DNA from: Kamptonema sp. UHCC 0994 | GTDB lineage: Bacteria > Cyanobacteriota > Cyanobacteriia > Cyanobacteriales > Microcoleaceae | Direction: 5' to 3' | Assembly: GCF_029167235.1 (NCBI RefSeq) | Contig: NZ_JARFTR010000065.1 | Location: 31,383 to 95,382 of the forward strand | Length of the DNA stretch: 64,000 nt | Part shown: one piece after another, positions 56,367 through 64,000 of the stretch | Position numbering within the stretch: position 1 is the first letter of the stretch | Layout of the letters: each line of letters opens with the position of its first letter | Position numbers and translations under genes: made by a program | Notes under the pieces: model-generated | Told to the model about the DNA's origin: nothing | The model's input: the letters and a program-made list of their open reading frames with translations, nothing else | Databases searched by the model: none

Positions 56367-57092
56367 ATGGCTCCGGGTTTAAAACCATCTACTTTGGAAC
56401 TGCTCAAGCGCTTTAATCGGGCGTTTCCCCAATTTTATGAGCAATTTGTCAGCAGTGAAATTCAACTGCAAAACCTGAAGCTAGCCTACCAGTTGTACAA
56501 AACCAGGCAAGCTGTGATTGAAGTTAGACCGGAGGGTAGTAAAAGTGCTCTGCACTTTGCTTACCGCAACCAGTCTTTTCTGCTAAGCGATATTTTCGGG
56601 GTGTTGGCGGCCTACGGGCTGACGATTCACAGCCTGAGTCTCTATGGACAAATTTACCCGCCGATGTTGGTGTTTATCAAGTTGGTAGTATCACGCGGGG
56701 GTAAGGTTCTGACGGATAAAACGGCAGAAAATGTCTGTAGGGCCGTTCGGGAGGCCCTGGCGGGGCATTTTGAAGTGGAAGAGATGCTGGCTGTGGAATT
56801 TAATCTTGATGCGGGTTTGGAGGATGTGGCGACTGAGTTCTATGTCGATCCTGTTTTCCATTTACCTGCTTTGCTGATTGAGGCGGATAACCAGCCTGGA
56901 CTTTTCTATAAGGTAATGTATGCCATTTGGCAAGAGGATTTGTTGGTTGTGAATGCTAATTTGCTGGTTTGGCGGGGACGTACTCGTTTGATTTTGTATT
57001 TGTTGGGGCCAAATGAGAGTTTGATTCCTGAATATTTGGGGCAGAAAATTGCTGAGGGGGTGAGGCAGAGGTTGCTGGGTGAGCGCTTTTAA
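56367..57092 (+). CDS. Conserved cyanobacterial protein with ACT-like repeats
   Basis: 241 residues, divergent from the GNAT gene. After a helical start, two regions look like ACT domains: FLLSDIFGVLAAYGLTIHSLSLYG (~70) and EADNQPGLFYKVMYAIWQEDLLVVNANLLVWRGR (~170-205). ACT domains bind small ligands in regulators such as GlnD, but no catalytic domain is present. The function is not known; a sensory or regulatory role is inferred. Confidence 0.75.
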   Translation: MAPGLKPSTLELLKRFNRAFPQFYEQFVSSEIQLQNLKLAYQLYKTRQAVIEVRPEGSKSALHFAYRNQSFLLSDIFGVLAAYGLTIHSLSLYGQIYPPMLVFIKLVVSRGGKVLTDKTAENVCRAVREALAGHFEVEEMLAVEFNLDAGLEDVATEFYVDPVFHLPALLIEADNQPGLFYKVMYAIWQEDLLVVNANLLVWRGRTRLILYLLGPNESLIPEYLGQKIAEGVRQRLLGERF

Positions 57093-57147
57093 GTTTAGCA
57101 ACCGCCTTGGCGGTTAGGGCGTGCTAAAATCAATAAAAACTTAACTA

Positions 57148-57306
57148 ATGGTTGATGGAAGTTATGAAGAGAGGGAAAATAGTCTGGCTTTTCCGTTTTT
57201 GCCGATCGCAGAAATTCCGGGTTTGATAGAACAAAGTAAAGCGATCGGACAAAGGGCAGCGGTGCGTTTGTTTAGGGAAAGGGTTAGGGAATTTTTGGCG
57301 GAGTGA
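57148..57306 (+). CDS. Small ORF, 52 residues, possible gene remnant
   Basis: An ATG-to-TGA frame (MVDGSYEERE...FREFLAE-like end) beginning 55 bp after the ACT-like gene. The pattern LAFPFLPIAEIPGLIEQSK then VRLFRERVREF is reminiscent of the C-terminal tail of Uma2 (DUF820) family proteins, of which the nuclease core is absent. It has no clear RBS. Probably a remnant. Confidence 0.35.
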   Translation: MVDGSYEERENSLAFPFLPIAEIPGLIEQSKAIGQRAAVRLFRERVREFLAE

Positions 57307-57343
57307 GGCAGTCTTACGGCAAGTAAGGCTATGCTGAAAGAGC

Positions 57344-57946
57344 CTAGTTTTGATTTATACCACTTGCTAAAATTCCTAAGATTTTATTCACATCTCGGAG
57401 ATAATATTCGCTTAAATCAATTTTAATTATTTGCTCTTCTAGCTTGAGAAATCGCCAGTTAGTCCCGGTTGTTACTGCCCCATAAATTATTTTAAGTTCA
57501 TTGCCAGATCGCTCATTAAATATTCTAGCGGCCACCATTTCTGCTATACACTGTCCTAAGCCTGCGTTGAGATTTTCTTTCTTGGCCTCAACGATGGTAA
57601 TGACCGGGGCGGTAACTATTAAGAGTTCTGGGGATTTAGTAATTAAAAAATCGCAAATTCCTGTTAATCCTTGAGAATAGTCAACGGTAAAATCTACTCC
57701 TGAAAATAAGTTTACTTGCTCGTTAAGTTGCCTTCTGAGGTCAACTAAAATTGGAGAGATAATTAGTTCTGAACGAGCTTTTTCACTATTACTGCCGACG
57801 GCGATTGGCAAATTATACTGTAAAATATCTACTAATAATTCACTGCTGGCTAATTCAGGGATATCAGCAAAAATATCAGGTTTTTCAAAGGTTATGAGGT
57901 TAAAGTCTTTTTTAACTCTTTCTAAATTAAATTCACTGTAAGACAT
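57344..57946 (-). CDS. Uncharacterised protein with PD-(D/E)XK-like nuclease motif
   Basis: 200 residues. TGICDFLITKSPE followed by ITIVEAKKENL gives the D-(x)n-ExK arrangement of PD-(D/E)XK nuclease folds, then GQCIAEMVAARIFN as a helix. Such proteins are common as orphans in cyanobacterial genomes. There is no adjacent methylase or helicase, so restriction activity is not claimed. Confidence 0.75.
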   Translation of the reverse strand: MSYSEFNLERVKKDFNLITFEKPDIFADIPELASSELLVDILQYNLPIAVGSNSEKARSELIISPILVDLRRQLNEQVNLFSGVDFTVDYSQGLTGICDFLITKSPELLIVTAPVITIVEAKKENLNAGLGQCIAEMVAARIFNERSGNELKIIYGAVTTGTNWRFLKLEEQIIKIDLSEYYLRDVNKILGILASGINQN

Positions 57947-57953
57947 CTTATAG

Positions 57954-57988
57954 CTAGGGACTAGGGGCTAGGGGCTAGGGACTAGGGG
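57954..57988. repeat. Tandem heptamer array (GGGGCTA/GGGACTA)
   Basis: Head-to-tail CTAGGGG/CTAGGGA units immediately upstream of the gene at 57344. Same family as 30097-30135. Confidence 0.8.
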
Positions 57989-58128
57989 AAGAAGGGAATA
58001 AAATCAAGGGTTTTAGGAACTCAGAATGTCCTAACCACCTTGGTGGTTGCTATAATTACTGTTGTTACAAATTAAAAATTAAAAATTAGAACTTAATCTA
58101 ATTTTTAATTTTTAATTTCTATTTACTT

Positions 58129-58839
58129 TTACTGTTCGATGCGTTGGCCATCGCGGAAAACTCCCGGAAAACGCCTGCCATTTGTATCGATGATTGTCCC
58201 TTTGCCATGAGGTAATCCTTTCCTCAACTCTCCTTCATAGCGGATACCGTTAGCGAAGGTACAGGTTCCTCTAGCATCGAGTTTTTCATTATAAAACTGC
58301 CCTTGGCAGCGCGTGCCGTCAGCACGGGTGAATGTCCCGTTACCTAAAGGTTTACCGCCTACAAATTCTCCCTGAAAGCGATCGCCATTCGTAAATATAA
58401 ATTGCCCCCGGCCACTGGGCGTGCCAATTTTTCGATCTATGGCAAAGGGGCCGACGTAGCGATCGCCATTGGTGAAAATCGCTGTACCAACTCTGATTTT
58501 CCCTTCTTGGAATACTCCCTCGACACGAGCATCATTAGAGAAAATGAAAACTCCTCTACCATTTGGCTGACCCAAGCGAAACTGCCCTTCATAGCGATCG
58601 CCACCTGAATATACATAGACTCCTGTGCCATTGGGTAAACCGTTGAGGAAATTTCCGATATAGCTGTCGCCATTATCGTAGTCACATTTCACCCTGCCTG
58701 TAGGGATGCTGGGTATGCAGCGGCCTGAGTTAGCTCCTGTTTGCGCCATTGATGGCAACGGCTGTATAAAATAGCTAGTAGCTCCGATAACTGATGCAAT
58801 TAATAACCCGATTCCTAGTTTTTGAGATTGGAAAATCAT
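58129..58839 (-). CDS. Secreted MORN-repeat protein A
   Basis: About 236 residues from the chosen start. The signal peptide (LGIGLLIASVIGATSYF, cleaved near SMAQ) is followed by seven or eight MORN repeats such as NGDSYIGNFLNGLPNGTG and GGDRYEGQFRLGQPNGRG. MORN repeats form an elongated beta structure that binds lipids or proteins. An upstream ATG at 58908 would add 23 residues and bury the signal peptide. The ATG at 58839, with GGAG about 11 bases before, is preferred. It is a tandem paralogue of the next gene. No enzymatic domain is present. Confidence 0.85.
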   Translation of the reverse strand: MIFQSQKLGIGLLIASVIGATSYFIQPLPSMAQTGANSGRCIPSIPTGRVKCDYDNGDSYIGNFLNGLPNGTGVYVYSGGDRYEGQFRLGQPNGRGVFIFSNDARVEGVFQEGKIRVGTAIFTNGDRYVGPFAIDRKIGTPSGRGQFIFTNGDRFQGEFVGGKPLGNGTFTRADGTRCQGQFYNEKLDARGTCTFANGIRYEGELRKGLPHGKGTIIDTNGRRFPGVFRDGQRIEQ

Positions 58840-58951
58840 TGGTAGAGTGTCTCCTATCCACTTGTAGCTATAATTGTCTTCTATCCTTTGTCTGCTGTCT
58901 TGTATCATTAAAATTCTTCCTTTTTACCCCATAAAATTTTCCAACTCTCGA

Positions 58952-59692
58952 TCATTCCACTAGCTTGCCTTGGCGGAAAACTCCCGGAAATCGCCTTCCC
59001 TTAGTATCGATGATTGTGCCAAAGCCATGAGGTACACCTCCGCGCAATTCACCTTCATAACGGGCACCGCTGGGAAAAGTGCAACTAGCTTTAGCATCAA
59101 GGGCCTGATTTAAGAACTGTCCCGTGCAGCGCGTGCCATCTGTCCGCGTCAATACTCCTGCACCAAAAGGGGAACCCGCAAAGAATTGTCCTACGTAGCG
59201 ATCGCCGTTAGCATAAATAAATTCTCCTTGCCCACCAGGTTGACTGCTAATAACGTTAGTTTCTACATTCCTAACTACCTGAAAATTTCCTATGTAGCGA
59301 TCGCCATTAGGAAATATCACCGTCCCCTGTTTCATCGTGCCATTTTGAAACACTCCGTCATAGCGAGCGTCGTCTTTAAATATAAATAATCCTCGACCAT
59401 CAGGTACGCCATTGCGGAACATTCCGTCATAGCGATCGCCATTTGCATAAACATAGATTCCTCTACCCTGCGGCTGCCCATTGACAAAATCGCCCTCATA
59501 GTTATCGCCCCCCTCATAATTGCATTTCACTTTCCCAGTAGGGGGACTACCTTCGCAGTAGGGCGGACGTTTTCCCTCTCCTTTTGGCTCTTGGGCTAAT
59601 GATGAAAGCGAGTCGATCGGATTACCAATCCATCCTATACAAGCAACAACAAATATTATACTTCGACCCAAATTTTGAATTGAACCAAGCAT
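58952..59692 (-). CDS. Secreted MORN-repeat protein B
   Basis: About 246 residues. A hydrophobic N-terminal helix (SIIFVVACIGWIG) is followed by MORN repeats with the same layout as the neighbouring paralogue, including the shared end RRFPGVFRQGKLVE and the segment TRTDGTRCTGQF. The ATG at 59692 has GGAGGAG nearby and gives a normal signal peptide; the upstream ATG (59728) would not. The pair arose by tandem duplication. Role unknown; a periplasmic or envelope scaffold is inferred. Confidence 0.85.
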   Translation of the reverse strand: MLGSIQNLGRSIIFVVACIGWIGNPIDSLSSLAQEPKGEGKRPPYCEGSPPTGKVKCNYEGGDNYEGDFVNGQPQGRGIYVYANGDRYDGMFRNGVPDGRGLFIFKDDARYDGVFQNGTMKQGTVIFPNGDRYIGNFQVVRNVETNVISSQPGGQGEFIYANGDRYVGQFFAGSPFGAGVLTRTDGTRCTGQFLNQALDAKASCTFPSGARYEGELRGGVPHGFGTIIDTKGRRFPGVFRQGKLVE

Positions 59693-59764
59693 GGGAATAT
59701 CTCCTCCGATTGCAATTCTTAACAGCATTGAAAATTGTGAGATTTAGTTGTTATATTCTAGCCT

Positions 59765-61486
59765 TTACCGCCGCGTTGCACGATTGTTATTGTCAGGTTT
59801 TCTAACAATTGAATTGGTCGAGTTCCCAGGGGAATTAACTGGTTTCTCTCCTACTACTCTGGCAATCTCAACCCCGCTTTGTTCCAAAAATACGATCGGA
59901 TCTTGTCCTGGCTTAATCTCAACCCGCTTGACTAAAACCTGCCCATTAGCAAGCCGCTGCCCTACTTTGACATATCGGCTGGTTGCCTCAGTCGGGACTT
60001 TTACAATCACTTGTATTTCATTGCCCACTTTTACCACACCACTAACTTCTATACCACTAGCAATACCTGTATCAGGCGGTGGAGGAACTACAGGGCCCGG
60101 TCGCTGGCGAGGAGGATTGGGGTCTACCCATTGTGGGGGGCGTTTGTCTACTGGCAATTCGGGCAAGTCGGGTACGCCTAACGGTCTGGCTGCGACTGGT
60201 AGGGGAGGAAGGGGGGCACCTGTTCCTAAACCTGTTGCTAAACCGGGACGGCGAACACCTAAAGGTGGAGGATTAAGCCCTGGTAGTTGTGGGACTGTTG
60301 AAGTTCCTGCACCGTTCCCACCTGGTAGCAAAGGAATTCCTGCTGGACTGCGGCCAGATAATTGAGGAGGAGTTTGTATTGGAACCTGCGGTAGTGAGGC
60401 AATTTCGCGGCCGAGGGCTTTCTCTTGAGGTGTGTCTGAAGTAAGTGGCTTGCTTTCGCTTAGCACTGGTAGAACAGGAGAGCGGGCTATGGTAGGGCCT
60501 TGATAGTCTTGATCGCGCCTGGCTGCATCAACTATTAGCTTACCTTGTCGCCAAACGGCTTGAAGCATATTTAAACGCTGAGCGCAAGATAGTTCTCCTC
60601 GTCGTTCTGTCCGGGGTCGATATATCTGAATTGCCTGTTCAATGTCTCCAACAACTGAACAGCGGATAGCATCTATAGGCGATTGAGTACCGTATAAGTT
60701 CCAGAGTTTTTGAGCGTACTCGTACTCACCTAACGCTTTTTCTAATCTTCTGAAAAGTGGTCGATTTGTTAAAAGTAACTGTCGCCTAGTTGAATTTCGC
60801 CCATCATCATTTTCTTTTTCTCCATAAATAATAACCCTCAATATATTGAGATCTTTGGTATAGTCTGAATATTTTGTGGAGTCATCTAACAGAGAATCAA
60901 AGGTACTGAATTCGTTGACTACGCTTTGTGCTAGCGGGCTTAGCCTGATTGGGCCGGCATTCGCACCAGTCAGCTTAGCACCTCCAATTTGAGGGGGGCG
61001 CGTTGAGACTGGCAATGCAGGTAGTAGGGGAACTTGTCGGTCTGGCAGTTTGGGGAGGACATTGCCGCCTGATGAGGCCACATTAGTTCCTGGAATATTT
61101 TGAACCGTCTGAGGTGGAAGTACGGAAAAGGGGTCTACTTGGTTTGGGTTGACCTTTGTTGAAATCGGAGGACTGGGAAGCCTTGACCCATTCTGTTTGC
61201 TAATGCCAGATTGAGCTTGTCTGGCTCGTTCGTCTGGATTTGTTGACTGAATCAAGCCTGTAGCGGCTGTGGCCCCAGTTGATTTGGGTGTTACCAGGGG
61301 CGATGCAAAAGCTGGGCTAGGGGTAGCGGTTGGCGAACCCGTTGCTGTAGCAACCGGAGAGGGCGAAGCACCGCTAGCAGCGGGGCTGGGGGTCGGGCTG
61401 GCTTGGTTGCTGCCTGAGTCAGAGCCGCATCCGCCCATCCAAAAAGCTAGTAACCCTATAGGAACAAGAAATAAAAGTTTACGCAT
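59765..61486 (-). CDS. Proline-rich predicted lipoprotein, function unknown
   Basis: 573 residues. N-terminal lipoprotein signal with lipobox MGGC (Cys ~20), then a Ser/Thr/Pro/Ala-rich linker to ~190. A helical middle domain (~190-330) has several conserved-looking Cys/Trp positions (CSVVGDIEQAIQIYRPRTERRGELSCAQRLNMLQ split by Arg-rich turns). Another Pro-rich linker precedes a small C-terminal domain (VSGVVKVGNEIQVIVKVP). It looks like an envelope-anchored protein spanning the periplasm. I do not recognise a family. Confidence 0.8.
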   Translation of the reverse strand: MRKLLFLVPIGLLAFWMGGCGSDSGSNQASPTPSPAASGASPSPVATATGSPTATPSPAFASPLVTPKSTGATAATGLIQSTNPDERARQAQSGISKQNGSRLPSPPISTKVNPNQVDPFSVLPPQTVQNIPGTNVASSGGNVLPKLPDRQVPLLPALPVSTRPPQIGGAKLTGANAGPIRLSPLAQSVVNEFSTFDSLLDDSTKYSDYTKDLNILRVIIYGEKENDDGRNSTRRQLLLTNRPLFRRLEKALGEYEYAQKLWNLYGTQSPIDAIRCSVVGDIEQAIQIYRPRTERRGELSCAQRLNMLQAVWRQGKLIVDAARRDQDYQGPTIARSPVLPVLSESKPLTSDTPQEKALGREIASLPQVPIQTPPQLSGRSPAGIPLLPGGNGAGTSTVPQLPGLNPPPLGVRRPGLATGLGTGAPLPPLPVAARPLGVPDLPELPVDKRPPQWVDPNPPRQRPGPVVPPPPDTGIASGIEVSGVVKVGNEIQVIVKVPTEATSRYVKVGQRLANGQVLVKRVEIKPGQDPIVFLEQSGVEIARVVGEKPVNSPGNSTNSIVRKPDNNNRATRR

Positions 61487-61714
61487 GGTCAGTCACCCAA
61501 ATGCCTGTTCTTAAGATAGCTAAATTTAAACGCATTGGCATCTTATTGATAGCCTATAAAGTAAGATTACGCTCAAATTATCCTTCTAGTTAAGTTAGTC
61601 GCGAAATTAGTCTACAAGAAAGTTGCGATACCCATGCTTCTAGCCTTCGCTTTGCCTAAAAATAGGCGTTGTCAGCATTTTCGCAATTTTAAACGATTAC
61701 GCAAGACTACAAAG

Positions 61715-61742
61715 TTGTTCAAGTTGACGTGAGTGGTATGAT
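61715..61742 (+). promoter_or_regulatory. Possible extended -10 promoter of gpmI
   Basis: TTGTTC (61715-61720), 16 bases, then TATGAT (61737-61742) preceded by TGG, an extended -10. The gpmI ATG follows after 36 bases. Sequence match only. Confidence 0.4.
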
Positions 61743-61778
61743 ATCTGAGGAATGACGATCGCGAAAGGGTAACTCGGC

Positions 61779-63377
61779 ATGGGACAAGCGTCTGTATCTC
61801 CTGTTGCGCTAATAATTTTAGACGGTTGGGGCTATCGCGAAGACACTGACGGAAATGCGATCGCCGCTGCTAAGACTCCGGTGATGGATAGCCTGTGGGC
61901 AGCTTATCCGAGAACTCTGATCCGCACGTCGGGTAGGGCTGTGGGGTTGCCGGAAGGTCAAATGGGCAATTCTGAGGTGGGCCATTTGAATATTGGTGCG
62001 GGGCGGGTGGTTCCTCAAGAGTTGGTGCGGATTTCGGATGCGGTGGAAGATCGGAGTTTGCTTAGCAATCCGGCTTTGGTGAAGGTTTGCTCGGATGTGC
62101 GCGATCGCAACTCTAAGTTACACCTGATTGGTCTTTGTTCGGAGGGTGGGGTTCACTCCCATCTGGATCATATTTTCGGGTTGGTGGATTTGGCAAAGGC
62201 CCAAGGTATTTCCGATCTCTGCATTCATGCGATCGCAGATGGTCGCGATACTAACCCGAAAGAGGGGATTGAAGCTCTAGGAAAGATTGAAAGTTATATC
62301 AATAAAGTTGGTTTAGGGCGGATTGTGACTGTCAGCGGTCGCTACTACGGGATGGATCGCGATAAGCGCTGGGATCGAGTTAAACTCGCTTATGATGTGA
62401 TGGTAGCGGTTGGGCCTGGTGATGGGCGATCGGCTGTGGAGTTATTGAAGACTTCTTATGCTGAAGGGGTAACGGATGAGTTTGTGATTCCGACTCGGAT
62501 CGCGCCAGGAGCGATAGAATCTGGAGATGGGATAATTTTCTTCAATTTCCGCCCAGACAGGGCTAGAGAACTCACGCAGGCTTTGGTAGATCCAAATTTT
62601 AAAGGGTTTGAACGGCAGCAAATTCAGCCGCTAACTTTTGCAACGTTTACGCAGTATGACCCAAAGTTGCCGGTGTTGGTTGCCTTTGAACCGCAGAATT
62701 TGAATAATATTTTAGGCGGTGTCATCGCGGATCATGGTTTGAAGCAGTTTCGGGCGGCGGAAACTGAAAAGTATGCCCATGTGACTTATTTTTTTAATGG
62801 GGGTTTAGAAGATCCTTTTGAAGGCGAGGATCGGGAGTTGGTACAAAGTCCGATGGTACCAACTTATGATCTCGAACCGGAAATGTCAGCGCAAGAGGTG
62901 ACAGATGTGGCGATCGCGGCGATCGAAAAGCACATTTATTCGCTTATGGTGATTAACTATGCTAATCCCGATATGGTGGGTCATACGGGAATGCTGGAAG
63001 CAACTGTGACTGCGATCGAAACTGTAGATAAATATTTAGGTCGTCTGTTAGAAAGTATCAATAAAGCTGGTGGTACGGCAATTATTATTGCCGATCACGG
63101 TAATGCTGAGTTGATGTGGGATGAAAATGGCAATCCCTGGACGGCTCACACAACTAACCCAGTACCGTTTATCCTAGTAGAAGGGGAAAGCTTAAAAATC
63201 CCTGGACACGCAACTAATGTTCCTCTAAGAGCCGACGGCTGTTTAGCTGACATTGCGCCAACAATTCTGGAGATTTTGAAGTTACCTCAACCTCCAGAAA
63301 TGACGGGTAAATCGATGGTTGAAACCGCTGATTTTGAAGTTCGAGCCAATCGCACTCCAGTACGGGTACGATTGTAA
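61779..63377 (+). CDS. gpmI: 2,3-bisphosphoglycerate-independent phosphoglycerate mutase
   Basis: 532 residues, standard for the cofactor-independent enzyme. It interconverts 3- and 2-phosphoglycerate in glycolysis and carbon export from the Calvin cycle. ILDGWGYRED holds the metal-binding Asp; EGQMGNSEVGHLNIGAGR contains the catalytic Ser. Later motifs are FFNFRPDRARELTQAL, NYANPDMVGHTG and ADHGNAE. It lies 67 bp before secG, the usual cyanobacterial pair. Confidence 0.97.
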   Translation: MGQASVSPVALIILDGWGYREDTDGNAIAAAKTPVMDSLWAAYPRTLIRTSGRAVGLPEGQMGNSEVGHLNIGAGRVVPQELVRISDAVEDRSLLSNPALVKVCSDVRDRNSKLHLIGLCSEGGVHSHLDHIFGLVDLAKAQGISDLCIHAIADGRDTNPKEGIEALGKIESYINKVGLGRIVTVSGRYYGMDRDKRWDRVKLAYDVMVAVGPGDGRSAVELLKTSYAEGVTDEFVIPTRIAPGAIESGDGIIFFNFRPDRARELTQALVDPNFKGFERQQIQPLTFATFTQYDPKLPVLVAFEPQNLNNILGGVIADHGLKQFRAAETEKYAHVTYFFNGGLEDPFEGEDRELVQSPMVPTYDLEPEMSAQEVTDVAIAAIEKHIYSLMVINYANPDMVGHTGMLEATVTAIETVDKYLGRLLESINKAGGTAIIIADHGNAELMWDENGNPWTAHTTNPVPFILVEGESLKIPGHATNVPLRADGCLADIAPTILEILKLPQPPEMTGKSMVETADFEVRANRTPVRVRL

Positions 63378-63383
63378 AAATCT

Positions 63384-63443
63384 TAACAGTTAACAGTTAA
63401 CAGTTAACAGTTAACAGTCATCAATTACCAATTACCAATTACC
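63384..63443. repeat. Short tandem repeats between gpmI and secG
   Basis: Tandem AACAGTT units, then ATTACCA units, running up to the secG ATG. No terminator or clear RBS is visible. Confidence 0.75.
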
Positions 63444-63680
63444 ATGACTATTGTTCAAGTTTTACAAATTATCTGGTCTTTATCTGCTGCCGGAATTATT
63501 GTCTTTGTGCTGTTGCATAGTCCTAAAGGCGATGGTATTGGAGGGATTGGGGGACAAGCTCAATTGTTTACCAGTACCAAGAGTGCCGAAACAGCTATTA
63601 ACCGAATTACTTGGGGTTTATCTATTTTTTTTCTGGGTTTAACACTGATTTTAAGTGCTGGTTGGTTACAGCCAAAGTAA
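63444..63680 (+). CDS. secG: Preprotein translocase subunit SecG
   Basis: 78 residues with two membrane helices (~5-25 and ~55-75) and the cytoplasmic loop LLHSPKGDGIGGIGGQAQLF, the SecG hallmark. Part of the SecYEG channel. It follows gpmI and is probably co-transcribed with it. Confidence 0.95.
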   Translation: MTIVQVLQIIWSLSAAGIIVFVLLHSPKGDGIGGIGGQAQLFTSTKSAETAINRITWGLSIFFLGLTLILSAGWLQPK

Positions 63681-64000
63681 GATATTCCGATTTGGTAGGT
63701 ATCCCCTTTATTCTTTGGGGTTTATCGTTCGGCGATTGAAATCGCAACTACACAAACGAAGTCCGCCTACGCGGACTAAGAGATATATACAGAGTATTTA
63801 AGCCTGGTTTAGTGCGATCTCAAATCCTGGTTTATTACCATTTTTTTCTGATAGTCCGCGTAGGCGGACTTGGTTTGTATAGCCGCGATTTCTAATCGCC
63901 CTCTACTTAGGGCTTGCTAGTTTGTTTATGTTAACTTATTTAAAATTTACAGAACTTACGCACGCTTTATGTAACGCCGCCATCCTGGCGGTTTCTTTAC
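63681..64000. repeat. Repeat-rich region at the right edge
   Basis: No gene seen. It contains two oppositely oriented copies of the GACTTTGTTTG family (63731-63777 and 63852-63900) and a GTAACGCCGCC-type element at 63971-64000 that runs off the window. Confidence 0.75.

Overview
The window is cyanobacterial chromosomal DNA. HIP1 palindromes (GCGATCGC) are dense throughout. The housekeeping genes on the right are typical of cyanobacteria (phytoene synthase and desaturase, a Tic22-like protein, a Ycf52-type GNAT, SecG, GpmI). The many short interspersed repeats suggest a filamentous, Oscillatoria/Microcoleus-like lineage, but that placement is inference.

Positions 1-38498 (all minus strand, transcribed right to left, last gene cut by the left edge) hold a hybrid NRPS/PKS cluster. 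In transcription order: a fatty-acyl-AMP ligase-ACP-C starter protein; a TauD-type oxygenase; an interface-A-PCP NRPS; a SAM methyltransferase; a KS-AT-ACP PKS; a four-gene FkbK/J/I/H-like set for a hydroxymalonyl- or methoxymalonyl-ACP extender; a stand-alone C domain; a second TauD; a second interface-A-PCP; a KS-AT-KR-PCP-E protein; a C-A(Gly)-PCP-C protein with a third TauD fused to its end; and a third interface-A-PCP ending in a thioester reductase. The order C, then TauD, then a condensation-like domain that has lost HHxxxDG, then an Asp/Asn-type A domain, occurs three times. This is the logic of siderophore NRPSs that beta-hydroxylate carrier-bound aspartate. Three beta-hydroxy-Asp (or Asx) residues could supply six donor atoms for Fe(III).

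Positions 39147-48166 (plus strand, divergent from the cluster) form an uptake and maturation operon: an AMIN-domain TonB-dependent receptor, a fourth and different TauD-family oxygenase, a PvdQ-like penicillin-acylase-family hydrolase, a PepSY-type membrane protein (ferric-siderophore reductase candidate) and an MFS transporter. The 648-bp divergent region contains a candidate Fur box. I read the whole as a lipopeptide siderophore system related in logic to the cyanochelins (beta-hydroxyaspartate lipopeptide siderophores of cyanobacteria). Unusual elements are the alpha-oxygenated extender unit, an epimerase domain in a PKS module, reductive release and a periplasmic acylase. Inferred backbone: fatty acyl - beta-OH-Asx - C2 unit (alpha-O, beta-keto) - beta-OH-Asp - C2 unit (beta-OH) - Gly - beta-OH-Asp - aldehyde/alcohol.

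Positions 48227-64000 are mostly ordinary genome: crtB, crtP, a histidine-kinase-like protein with a degenerate ATPase domain, a Sua5/YrdC protein, a decayed Panacea-type toxin-antitoxin remnant, prmC, a Tic22-like gene, tRNA-Pro(TGG), a GNAT, an ACT-like protein, a PD-(D/E)XK-like protein, two tandem MORN-repeat proteins, a proline-rich lipoprotein, gpmI and secG. Repeat families sit in most intergenic gaps, and several copies lie in frame inside the biosynthetic genes.
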